Shown: one piece after another, positions 1 to 5,923 of the stretch
Numbering within the stretch: the first letter of the stretch is position 1
Layout of the letters: each line of letters begins with the position of its first letter
Source of the DNA: Friedmanniella sp.
GTDB taxonomy: Bacteria; Actinomycetota; Actinomycetes; Propionibacteriales; Propionibacteriaceae
Direction of reading: 5' to 3'
DNA length: 6,109 nucleotides
NCBI GenBank assembly: GCA_025964935.1
Contig: JAOPXW010000239.1
Span: 1 to 6,109, forward strand
Position numbers and translations under genes: made by a program
The notes under the pieces: model-generated
Seen by the model: only the letters and a program-made list of their open reading frames with translations
What the model was told of the DNA's origin: nothing
The model's database searches: none

Positions 1-139
1 CGGCCAGCCCGGCCGCCCCGTCGGTGGCCACCACCAGGACGACCCGGTGTCCCTCGGCGGCGGCCCGCGCCAGGGTGCCCCCGGTGAAGAGCACCTCGTC
101 GTCGGGGTGGGCGTGGAAGGCGACCAGGGTGTACGACAC
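1..139 (-). CDS. PIG-L/LmbE-family deacetylase, N-terminal fragment
   Basis: Only the first 46 codons are in the window; the rest lies beyond the left edge. The protein begins VSYTLVAFHAHPDDEVLFTG. The AHPDDE motif (residues 10-15) is the metal-binding signature of the PIG-L/LmbE superfamily, zinc-dependent hydrolases that remove N-acetyl groups from GlcNAc-type sugars (MshB in mycothiol synthesis, mycothiol conjugate amidase Mca, GlcNAc-PI deacetylase). The next segment, RVVLVVATDGAAG, matches the family's second beta strand and TxGE/TDG-like loop. The start is taken as GTG at 139 because a TATGCT hexamer lies exactly 6 bases upstream, which suits a leaderless transcript. An in-frame GTG at 172 is possible but has no visible ribosome binding site. 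The gene diverges from the membrane protein/glycosyltransferase pair. The family is sure; the substrate is not determinable. Confidence 0.88.
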   Translation of the reverse strand, partial: MSYTLVAFHAHPDDEVLFTGGTLARAAAEGHRVVLVVATDGAAGLA

Positions 140-145
140 CCCCAG

Positions 146-151
146 AGCATA
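146..151 (-). promoter_or_regulatory. Putative -10 element of the PIG-L gene (leaderless)
   Basis: On the minus strand TATGCT fits TANNNT, the usual actinobacterial -10 pattern. Six bases separate it from the GTG at 139, so the expected transcription start would be the G of the start codon. No convincing Shine-Dalgarno sequence and no clear -35 hexamer are seen. The call rests on spacing and consensus only. Confidence 0.4.
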
Positions 152-210
152 GGAAGGTCGTTGGGCCTGCACTCAGGTAACGCGCGGCATGATGTTGTCG
201 AGGAACCGGT

Positions 211-223
211 GAGGAGGGGGAGG
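211..223 (+). promoter_or_regulatory. Purine-rich Shine-Dalgarno region of the flippase-like gene
   Basis: The 13 bases GAGGAGGGGGAGG directly precede the ATG at 224. The GAGGAGG part is strongly complementary to the 3' end of 16S rRNA and lies about 6 bases before the ATG. This favours 224 over the longer in-frame upstream starts (47, or GTG at 209) and over the internal ATG at 248. It also marks the mRNA as leadered, unlike the three putatively leaderless genes in the window. Confidence 0.55.
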
Positions 224-1270
224 ATGCGGCGGCGAACGTGGGGGCGGATGACCGTCTCGGTGCTCTTGTCGGCCCTGGCCGTCTCCCTCGTCGCGCTCGT
301 CCCGGCGGCGGCCGGCACCACCTGGACCGGGGTGCTGGTCTCCCTGCAGGCGGTCTCCTGGCTCAGTCTGACCCTCCTCACCGCCCTCTGGCTCGTGGGC
401 CTGGGCTGCTACTCGACGTCGCTGGCCGCGTCCCTGCCGGGGCTGTCCAACCGGCGTGCCCTGGTCCTCAGCCTGACCGGGAGCGCGGTGGCCAACGTGC
501 TGCCCGTCGGGGGAGCGGCCGGCATCGGGCTGAACTACGCGATGATCCGGCAGTGGGGCTTCAGCCGGGCGGGCTTCGCGGCGTACACCACGACCACCAA
601 CGTGCTGGCCGTCCTGACCAAGCTGATGGCGGTGGCGGTCGCCGCCGTGGCGCTCGGCGTCTTCGGCGACACCGACCTGCTCTCGCCCCAGATGGCCGGG
701 CTGGGTCTCCTCGCCCTCGTGGTCACGCCGGTCCTGACCGCGGCCGTCCTCAGCCCCCACGTCGGATCGGGGCTGGGCCGGCTCACCGACCGGCTCGTCG
801 CGGGCGCCGGGCGGCTGCTGCACCGACCCTGGCGGAGCCGTCTGGGCGTACGGCTGCCCGACCTGTCCCGGACGACTGGAGCGCTGCTGCGGGCGGAATG
901 GCCGACGATGACGCTGAGCAGTGCCGCGTACGTCGGGGGCCAGGCCGCCCTGCTGTGGTGCTGCCTGCGCGTCGTCGGTCTCGACCTCCCGGCCGAGGCG
1001 ATCGTGGTGGGCTACGCAGCCGACCGGCTGCTCACCCTGCTGCCCATCACCCCGGGTGGGGTGGGGGTGGTCGAGGCGGGAATGACCGCGGCGCTGGCGG
1101 CGTTGGGTGGTCCGGCGGACGGCATCGCCGCAGGGGTGCTGCTCTACCGCGGGTTCACCTACCTGCTGGAGATCCCGGTCGGCGGCGCACTGACCGCGGT
1201 CTGGCTGCTGCAGAACGGGGCGCGCAACGGGCGTACCCCCCTCACCTCGGAGCGGGAGCCTGTCGCATGA
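224..1270 (+). CDS. Flippase-like integral membrane protein (lysylphosphatidylglycerol synthase TM / UPF0104 family)
   Basis: A protein of 348 residues, mostly hydrophobic, with a basic N-terminus (MRRRTWGRM) and about eight to nine probable membrane segments, roughly at 11-30, 40-62, 77-96, 120-147, 158-178, 230-250, 257-275, 282-298 and 308-329. Two motifs identify it: NVLPVGGAAG (91-100) and LPITPGGVGVVEAG (273-286), the latter matching the conserved PGGxGxxE motif of the family (PF03706/TIGR00374). Only the membrane domain is present; the C-terminal aminoacyl-transferase domain of MprF is absent. Members are often encoded beside glycosyltransferases and are thought to move or assist transfer of lipid-linked substrates; that role is inferred here. 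The stop overlaps the next gene's ATG (ATGA), showing translational coupling to the glycosyltransferase. Family call is firm, start fairly firm, transported substrate unknown. Confidence 0.85.
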   Translation: MRRRTWGRMTVSVLLSALAVSLVALVPAAAGTTWTGVLVSLQAVSWLSLTLLTALWLVGLGCYSTSLAASLPGLSNRRALVLSLTGSAVANVLPVGGAAGIGLNYAMIRQWGFSRAGFAAYTTTTNVLAVLTKLMAVAVAAVALGVFGDTDLLSPQMAGLGLLALVVTPVLTAAVLSPHVGSGLGRLTDRLVAGAGRLLHRPWRSRLGVRLPDLSRTTGALLRAEWPTMTLSSAAYVGGQAALLWCCLRVVGLDLPAEAIVVGYAADRLLTLLPITPGGVGVVEAGMTAALAALGGPADGIAAGVLLYRGFTYLLEIPVGGALTAVWLLQNGARNGRTPLTSEREPVA

Positions 1271-2400
1271 GAATCCTGCACGTCTCGGACTGCTACCTTC
1301 CCCGGCTCGGCGGGATCGAGCTCCAGGTCCACGACCTCGCCGCCCGTCAGCGGCAGGCCGGGCATGACGTCCAGATCCTCACCGCCACCCCGCCCGCCGC
1401 CGACCCGGATGCTCGCGTCCGCTCGGTCCCCAGCCTCCGGGGGCTGCCGACCCCGGCCGGGCTGTCCGAGCTGGCCGACGCCGTCGCCGTCGGGGACTTC
1501 GACGTCGTGCACGGTCACTCCTCGCTCGTGTCGCCGCTGGCCTGGGCAGCGGTCCGGGCCGCCCAGCGGCACCGGGTGCCGGCCGTCCTGACCATGCACT
1601 CGATGGCCCCGACCGGGCTGCTGGCCGGCCCGCTGGGCCGGCTGCTGCAGCCCGCGGCCGACGCCGCCCTGCCCACTGCGGTGAGCACCGCCGCCGCCAC
1701 CGCCCTGCACCGGGCCCTGGACGAGCGGCCCGTCCGGGTGCTGCCCAACGGCATCGACCCGGCCCGCTGGCGGCCCCGGCACGCCCGCCTCGACACCCCG
1801 GTCCTGACCATCGTGTCGGTGATGCGGCTGGCGGCCCGCAAGCGTCCGCTGCCGCTGCTGGAGATGCTGGTCCGGATCCGCCAGCTGGTGCCCGCCGACC
1901 AGCCGCTCCGCGCGGTCCTGGTGGGCGCCGGGCCGCTGCAGGCCTCGGTACGCCGCAGCATCGACGCCCTCGGCCTGAGCGGGTGGGTGACCCTGTCGGG
2001 TCGGCTGACCCGCTCCGAGATCCAGCACCTCTACGAGCAGTCCGACCTCTACCTCGCGCCGGCCCGGCTGGAGTCGTTCGGGATCGCGGCCCTGGAGGCC
2101 CGCTGCGCCGGACTGCCCGTGATCGCCATGAGCGAGGGCGGGGTCGGGGACTTCATCGCCGACGGCACCGACGGCTTCCTGGTCGACTCCGACGACGACA
2201 TGGCCCGGGCCGGGGCCGCGCTGCTGCGCTCACCGGCGCGGCTGCGTCAGATGCAGCGGCACCTGCTCGCCACCGAGCCACCGGTCACCTGGCCCGCGGT
2301 GCTGGAGGCCTGCCTGGAGGCGTACGACGCCGCCGCGCAGGAGCGCCGCCCGGCCCCCGCCGTACGCGACACCCATCGTCGGCTGCCGGCCCGCCGGTAG
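1267..2400 (+). CDS. GT4-family glycosyltransferase (GT-B fold)
   Basis: A complete glycosyltransferase of 377 residues. The N-terminal Rossmann half opens with MRILHVSDCYLPRLGGIELQ, carrying the Gly-Gly loop (15-16) after the first strand, and continues through VVHGHSS (80-86). The C-terminal half holds VLPNGID (158-164), the strand and loop SVMRLAARKRP (184-194), VLVGAGPL (217-224) and the retaining GT4 EX7E motif with E269 and E277 in ESFGIAALE. These bind the nucleotide-sugar diphosphate. No signal peptide or membrane helix is seen, so it should act on the cytoplasmic face of the membrane. A GGGAG at 1254-1258 lies 8 bases before the ATG, which overlaps the stop of the membrane-protein gene; the two are probably one transcript. 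The open frame extends upstream to 238 as a shadow of the membrane gene, not a fusion. Donor and acceptor are unknown; GDP-mannose is possible given the nearby guanylyltransferase. Confidence 0.92.
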   Translation: MRILHVSDCYLPRLGGIELQVHDLAARQRQAGHDVQILTATPPAADPDARVRSVPSLRGLPTPAGLSELADAVAVGDFDVVHGHSSLVSPLAWAAVRAAQRHRVPAVLTMHSMAPTGLLAGPLGRLLQPAADAALPTAVSTAAATALHRALDERPVRVLPNGIDPARWRPRHARLDTPVLTIVSVMRLAARKRPLPLLEMLVRIRQLVPADQPLRAVLVGAGPLQASVRRSIDALGLSGWVTLSGRLTRSEIQHLYEQSDLYLAPARLESFGIAALEARCAGLPVIAMSEGGVGDFIADGTDGFLVDSDDDMARAGAALLRSPARLRQMQRHLLATEPPVTWPAVLEACLEAYDAAAQERRPAPAVRDTHRRLPARR

Positions 2401-2409
2401 TCCCCGCCC

Positions 2410-3156
2410 TCAGCCCCTAGGGTCGGTCGCCCGCTCCTGGGCGGCGATCCGGTCCAGCTGGCCCGGGGTGGCCGGGCCGGTCACGACCACCGAGGACCCG
2501 CCCAGCAGCAGCGGGCGGAGCAGCGCCAGCGACACCGTGGCCCACGGGGTCCTCGGGCGCAGCAGCGTACGTCGCGGCTCCCGGTCGGTGCCCGCCTCGG
2601 CCAGGGCCCGGGACAGCAGGTCGGCCTGGGTCAGCTGGTCGCCGTCGCTGCGCCAGGCCGGGGCCAGACCGGACTGCGGGACGGCGGCGTACGCGTCCGG
2701 CTGGCTGCGCACCTCCAGCCCGAAGTCGATCACGCCGGTGGGGGGTGCGGCGGGCAGACCCAGCCCGAGTGGGTGCAGGCTGCACGCGACCACCTCCACC
2801 CCGGGGCGGACCGCGGTGGGCCAGTCCGGACCGGCCACCACGAGCGCGGCGTCGGCGGCAGTGGCGCCGGGGGCGGGCACCGTGACCACGGCGCCGACCT
2901 GCCAGCAGGCCAGCTCCCAGACCAGCGTGACCCAGTGCCCCGGGTGGCTGACGGCGAGCGGCAGCTCGACCACGGCGCCGGCGTCCAGGAGGCACTCCTC
3001 GACCAGCAGGTTGGACGTCTTGTCCACCCAGTTCGCGAACGTCACCCCCGACAGCTCGGTGCGCTCGCCCGCGGCCAGGTCGTAGTAGGTCAGCAGGGGG
3101 TCGGAGCCGGCCGTACGGGCACGCGTACGGAGCAGGTCGGCGGTCAGGGGGCTCAC
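2410..3156 (-). CDS. TIGR03089 family protein (truncated acyl-adenylate-enzyme-like)
   Basis: A 248-residue protein whose features fit the actinobacterial TIGR03089 family: an N-terminal stretch LLTYYDLAAGERTELSGVTF (21-40), then NWVDKTSNLL (42-51), GHWVTLVWELACWQVGAVV (73-91) and a C-terminal RPLLLGGSSVVV (214-225). The pattern resembles the N-terminal part of AMP-binding (ANL) enzymes. However, the Ser/Thr-Gly-rich ATP loop is missing, and the protein ends before the usual C-terminal catalytic motifs, so adenylation activity is doubtful. The start is GTG at 3156. TAGGAT upstream can be read either as a -10 box exactly 6 bases before the GTG or, through its AGGA, as a Shine-Dalgarno sequence. 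It diverges from the guanylyltransferase gene and converges with the glycosyltransferase at 9 bp. From memory, mycobacterial genomes also place a homologue close to the guanylyltransferase and a LytR-CpsA-Psr gene. Function is unknown. Confidence 0.82.
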   Translation of the reverse strand: MSPLTADLLRTRARTAGSDPLLTYYDLAAGERTELSGVTFANWVDKTSNLLVEECLLDAGAVVELPLAVSHPGHWVTLVWELACWQVGAVVTVPAPGATAADAALVVAGPDWPTAVRPGVEVVACSLHPLGLGLPAAPPTGVIDFGLEVRSQPDAYAAVPQSGLAPAWRSDGDQLTQADLLSRALAEAGTDREPRRTLLRPRTPWATVSLALLRPLLLGGSSVVVTGPATPGQLDRIAAQERATDPRG

Positions 3157-3162
3157 CCCGCG

Positions 3163-3168
3163 ATCCTA
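3163..3168 (-). promoter_or_regulatory. Putative -10 element TAGGAT of the TIGR03089 gene
   Basis: TAGGAT on the minus strand is a good actinobacterial -10 sequence and lies 6 bases before the GTG start, the spacing expected when transcription begins at the first base of the start codon. Its AGGA could instead pair with 16S rRNA at a spacing of 7, so the two readings compete. No clear -35 box is visible. Confidence 0.42.
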
Positions 3169-3246
3169 GTCAGGACGGCGTGCGCGCGACCGGGCCCAGC
3201 TGGTGGGCCGGGCGGGCGAGCGCGCCCAGCGGTCCGCCGACGCCGA

Positions 3247-3252
3247 TAGCCT
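3247..3252 (+). promoter_or_regulatory. Putative -10 element TAGCCT of the guanylyltransferase gene
   Basis: TAGCCT fits TANNNT and is 7 bases from the ATG at 3260. There is no Shine-Dalgarno-like sequence in the 20 bases before the ATG, so a leaderless mRNA is the simplest reading. A -35 hexamer is not recognisable in this GC-rich spacer. Confidence 0.4.
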
Positions 3253-3259
3253 GTCCTGC

Positions 3260-4339
3260 ATGCGATACGTCCTCATCCTGGCCGGCGGCTCCGGCAAGCG
3301 TCTGTGGCCCCTGTCCCGGCAGGACATGCCCAAGCAGCTGCTGAAGGTGCTGGGCGGCAAGAGCCTGCTGCGGATCGCGTTCGAGCGGCTCGAGGGCGTG
3401 GTCCCGGCCGACCACGTGCTGATCTGCACCGGCGCGGACTACGCCCACATCGTGGCCGCCGAGCTGCCGGAGGTGGACCCCGCCAACATCCTCGGTGAGC
3501 CCGAGGGCCGTGACTCGCTGAACGCCGTCGCGTGGCCGGCGGCCATCCTCGCCGCCCGGGACCCCGACGCCGTGGTGGCGGTGGTCACCGCCGACCAGAT
3601 CATGCACCCGGTCTCGGCCTTCCAGGCCGCGCTGGCCGAAGGCTTCGCGGTGGCTGAGGAGCACGCCGACGCGCTCGTGACCTTCGGGGTCGTGCCGTCC
3701 AGCCCGCACACCGGCTACGGCTACCTGCGTCGGGGGGCGGGGCTCGAGGGTCACCCGGACGTCTGCGCGGTCGAGGAGTTCAAGGAGAAGCCGGACCGCG
3801 GCACCGCCGAGGAGTACCTCGCCTCCGGGGAGTACTGGTGGAACTCCGGGATGTTCGTCTGGCGGGCCGCCACCCTGCTGGGCCAGCTCGCCGACCTGCA
3901 GCCCGGCATCTACGCCTCGGTGCTGGAGCTCGCGGCCGAGCCCGAGCGGCTGACCGAGATCTACCCCCAGCTGCTGAAGATCAGCGTCGACTACGCCGTG
4001 ATGGAGCCGGTGTCCCAGGGCCGCGGGACTGCGCGGGTCGTGGCCGTCCGGCTGCCCATCACCTGGCACGACGTCGGCGGGTTCGCCTCGCTGGGGGAGC
4101 AGCTGCCCCGGGACGAGAACGGCAACGCCACCCAGGGCATGAACGTCCTGGTCGACGCCCGCGACAACCTGGTCATCAACAACGCCGAGGACGGGCGCGT
4201 GGTGGCGGTCGTCGGCCTCACCGACACCGTCATCGTCCAGACCCCGCAGATCACCCTGGTCTGCCCGGTCAGCGAGTCCGAGCGGATCAAGGAGCTGGTC
4301 GCCGAGGTGACCGGCCGCCTCGGCCGCAGCTACGCGTGA
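3260..4339 (+). CDS. manC: Mannose-1-phosphate guanylyltransferase (GDP-mannose pyrophosphorylase)
   Basis: A 359-residue cytoplasmic enzyme that joins GTP and mannose-1-phosphate to give GDP-mannose and pyrophosphate, supplying mannosyl donors for envelope glycolipids, lipoglycans and glycoproteins. The nucleotidyltransferase signature LAGGSGKRLWPLSR is at residues 7-20, followed by MPKQLL (23-28). TADQIMH (110-116) corresponds to the metal-binding aspartate region, FKEKP (174-178) to the sugar-phosphate site usually written FVEKP, then WNSGMF (194-199), SVDYAVME (242-249) and WHDVGGF (269-275). A beta-helix-like C-terminal segment follows, but the phosphomannose isomerase cupin domain of the roughly 480-residue bifunctional enzymes is absent, so this is the monofunctional type. 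ATG at 3260 is chosen over the in-frame start at 3203 because the motif begins right after it and a -10-like box sits just upstream. The product class is certain; the gene name varies between manB and manC in actinobacteria. Confidence 0.95.
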   Translation: MRYVLILAGGSGKRLWPLSRQDMPKQLLKVLGGKSLLRIAFERLEGVVPADHVLICTGADYAHIVAAELPEVDPANILGEPEGRDSLNAVAWPAAILAARDPDAVVAVVTADQIMHPVSAFQAALAEGFAVAEEHADALVTFGVVPSSPHTGYGYLRRGAGLEGHPDVCAVEEFKEKPDRGTAEEYLASGEYWWNSGMFVWRAATLLGQLADLQPGIYASVLELAAEPERLTEIYPQLLKISVDYAVMEPVSQGRGTARVVAVRLPITWHDVGGFASLGEQLPRDENGNATQGMNVLVDARDNLVINNAEDGRVVAVVGLTDTVIVQTPQITLVCPVSESERIKELVAEVTGRLGRSYA

Positions 4340-4346
4340 CTAGGTG

Positions 4347-4374
4347 GAGCCTCCGGCTCGCGCTCCCGAGGCTC
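4347..4374 (+). terminator. Hairpin downstream of the guanylyltransferase gene
   Basis: GAGCCTCCGG (4347-4356) pairs with CCGAGGCTC (4366-4374) as a 9-bp stem with one bulged C and a 9-base loop. It begins 7 bases after the stop at 4339. There is no T tract, which is common for actinobacterial terminators but leaves the call unproven. Confidence 0.45.
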
Positions 4375-4464
4375 GCCGGGTTGGTGACAGGTGAGCGGTC
4401 AGCAGGGGGGCTCAAACCCCGGATTGTTGCCACCAGTGGAGGCCGGTTGCTGGATTGACGCCTT

Positions 4465-4487
4465 GGATTCAAGATGTCGATGCAACA
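4465..4487 (+). repeat. Left terminal inverted repeat of the IS30 element
   Basis: Aligned without gaps to the reverse complement of 5857-5879, 16 of 23 positions match, including ATTCAAG/ACTCAAG and a perfect TGCAACA core (4481-4487). The transposase stop codon (4469-4471, minus strand) lies inside this repeat. Confidence 0.65.
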
Positions 4488-5868
4488 GGTTCGGTTGGTT
4501 CGGACAATAGTCGGTGGATGACCTCGGCTGGTGTTTCGAATGCGAGGCGCTTGCGGGGTCGGGAGTTGAGCTCGGCGGCGGCTTGGTCGAGCAGTCCGGG
4601 TCCGTAGAACGACAGGTCGGTGCCTTTGGGGAAGTACTGGCGCAGGAGGCCGTTGGTGTTCTCGTTCGTGCCGCGCTGCCAGGGGCTGTGGGGGTCGCAG
4701 AAGTAGATCGGCATCCCAGTCTGGGCGGTGATCATGGTGTGCAGGGCCATCTCGCTGCCCTGGTCCCAGGTCAGGGACCGGCGCAGCTGGTCGGGCAGCC
4801 GCCCGATCGCGGTGCTCATCGCCGCCGATACGGTGGCGGCGGTGTGATCGTGGGGCAGATGCAGCAGCAGCACGAAACCGGTGGTGCGTTCCACGAGGGT
4901 CCCGATCGCGGACTGGCAGGCGGCGCCGAGGATCAGGTCGCCCTCCCAGTGCCCGGGCACGGCCCGGTCCAGGGCCTCGGCCGGCCGCTCAGCGATGTTG
5001 ACCATCCCGCGCAGCTTCGGGTGGGACTGGCGGCCCTGAGGCTTCCGGCGGGTCCGGCCAGTCCGCAGCGCGTCATTGACCTGCCGGGCCAGCTCCCCGG
5101 TCGGGCGGACGTAGAGCGCCTGGTAGATCGTCTCGTGCGACACCCACATCTCCGCATCCTCGGGGAAATCCCGCCGCAGCCGGCCCGCTATCTGCTCGGG
5201 GCTGTCGCGGCGGGTCAAGCGTGTCACGACCTCAGCGAACAGTCGGCTGCCCGGCACCAGCCGCCGCGGACGCCCGGCCCGGCCCCGGTTGCGGCCCACC
5301 CGGTCCTGGGCGATCACCGCCCGATAGCGGCCCACCCTCTCGGTCTGTCCCCGGGCCAGCTCGCGGGTGATCGTGGACCGGTGCCGACCCAGCAGACCCG
5401 CGATCCGGGCCGGGCAGTAACCGGCCCGGGCCAGCTCCTCGATCCGGCACCGGTCGGTGACGACAACACACCGGTGCCGGTCGTGACCGCTGCCTCCAGC
5501 TCAGGATCGACCACTCGAGGACGCACCCCGCCAGCCTGCGCCAGCCACAGGGAGCCCGTCTGCCTCGACACCCCCGCCGACCGGGCCGCCGCCGCAACCG
5601 TGGACCCCCGGCCCAGCCCAGCCCAGAACCGGCCCCGGACCTCCGCACTGGCCCGGCCACCCCACGGCCGCCCCCGCCGCCGTTCCCGACCCAACGCGAC
5701 CGGCCCACCGACCTCGGCCAACCACCGATACCCCGTCCAGTGCGACACCCCCACCGCCCGGGACGCCGCCGACACCGAGGCACCCGCCCCCAGCCTGGCC
5801 CAGAACTCCTCCGACGCATACAGCCGTGCATTCACGATCAACACCCCTCGATCAGGTGTTGCACCCAT
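4469..5868 (-). pseudogene. IS30-family transposase, split by a single-base frameshift
   Basis: Two overlapping minus-strand frames make up one transposase. The upstream frame (from ATG 5868, or GTG 5835 with GAGGGG 8 bases before it) carries two related helix-turn-helix-like modules and reads well to S161 of its longest open frame, codon 5463-5461. Homology then continues one base earlier in the frame ending at 4469, through RCRIEELARAGYCPARIAGL and RHRSTITREL (about 5446-5357), the HTH of IS30 transposases. The catalytic core is intact: D in GHWEGDLI, D in TWDQGSE and E in RGTNENTNG, with 33 residues between the last two, as in the IS30 DDE family. Adding one base between 5461 and 5460 restores VLS(L)TDRC, the usual IS30 LSL-D/E-R start, and gives about 466 residues. 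The frame 4469-5335 alone (288 residues from a GTG) keeps the DDE triad but lacks the DNA-binding part. A sequencing error or recoding cannot be excluded; there is no classic slippery heptamer. Confidence 0.85.
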
Positions 5869-5879
5869 TCCTTGAGTCT
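5857..5879 (-). repeat. Right terminal inverted repeat of the IS30 element
   Basis: This is the partner of 4465-4487, with 16 of 23 matches and the TGCAACA core at 5863-5857 on the minus strand. The candidate transposase ATG (5868) lies inside it, and the repeat's CAAGGA directly abuts that ATG, so the terminus may double as part of the translation signal. Confidence 0.6.
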
Positions 5880-5882
5880 GGC

Positions 5883-5905
5883 CGGCCCGGGGTCGGAGCG
5901 GGCCG
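5883..5905 (-). terminator. Hairpin downstream of the ankyrin gene
   Basis: CGGCCCG (5883-5889) pairs with CGGGCCG (5899-5905) as a perfect 7-bp stem with a 9-base loop, 18 bases beyond the ankyrin stop codon on the minus strand. It sits just outside the IS30 right end. No T tract follows, so it is a modest terminator candidate. Confidence 0.35.
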
Positions 5906-5923
5906 AGCACTCGCGTCGCGTTC

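Larger units (their letters stand above)
4463..5880 (-). mobile_element. IS30-family insertion sequence, about 1.42 kb
   Basis: The element is defined by one minus-strand transposase bounded by imperfect terminal inverted repeats at 4465-4487 and 5857-5879. Both repeats carry a TCAAG block followed by TGCAACA. I recall the ends of IS30 itself as having the same arrangement, GATTCAA followed by GCAACA. The outermost bases do not pair well, so the edges are approximate to a few bases. GCC at 4460-4462 and GCC at 5881-5883 could be a 3-bp target duplication, but this is weak evidence in GC-rich DNA. The element lies between the convergent guanylyltransferase and ankyrin genes, and no interrupted reading frame is visible in either flank. 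Because the transposase carries a frameshift, the copy is probably not autonomous. Confidence 0.85.

Noticed and set aside
47..223. A longer start for the flippase-like gene at 47 or GTG 209.
   Set aside because: The 47 start would overlap the PIG-L gene and add a Gly/Glu/Val-rich stretch unlike the family. The strong purine-rich ribosome site points to 224.
238..1266. Possible N-terminal extension fusing 343 residues to the glycosyltransferase.
   Set aside because: The extension is a low-complexity Arg/Gly/Pro frame overlapping the well-supported membrane protein. The glycosyltransferase starts naturally at MRILHVSD with a Shine-Dalgarno sequence 8 bases upstream.
4400..4438. A tRNA-like 3' end: GGGG-CTCAAA-CCCC hairpin followed by a CCACCA.
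   Set aside because: The loop lacks the TTC of a T arm, no matching acceptor, D or anticodon arms can be drawn in the upstream bases, and the CCA is not at an acceptor-stem position. No attachment-site repeat was seen either.
4375..4462. Possible small gene or remnant between the guanylyltransferase hairpin and the IS end.
   Set aside because: The stretch is less GC-rich than its surroundings, but no start with ribosome site, no recognisable peptide and no repeat were found.
4514..5875. A 453-codon open frame on the plus strand across the IS30 element.
   Set aside because: It is antisense to the transposase. The composition (Pro/Arg/Gly/His-rich, no recognisable domain) is what GC-rich antisense frames give, and the minus strand carries clear IS30 motifs.
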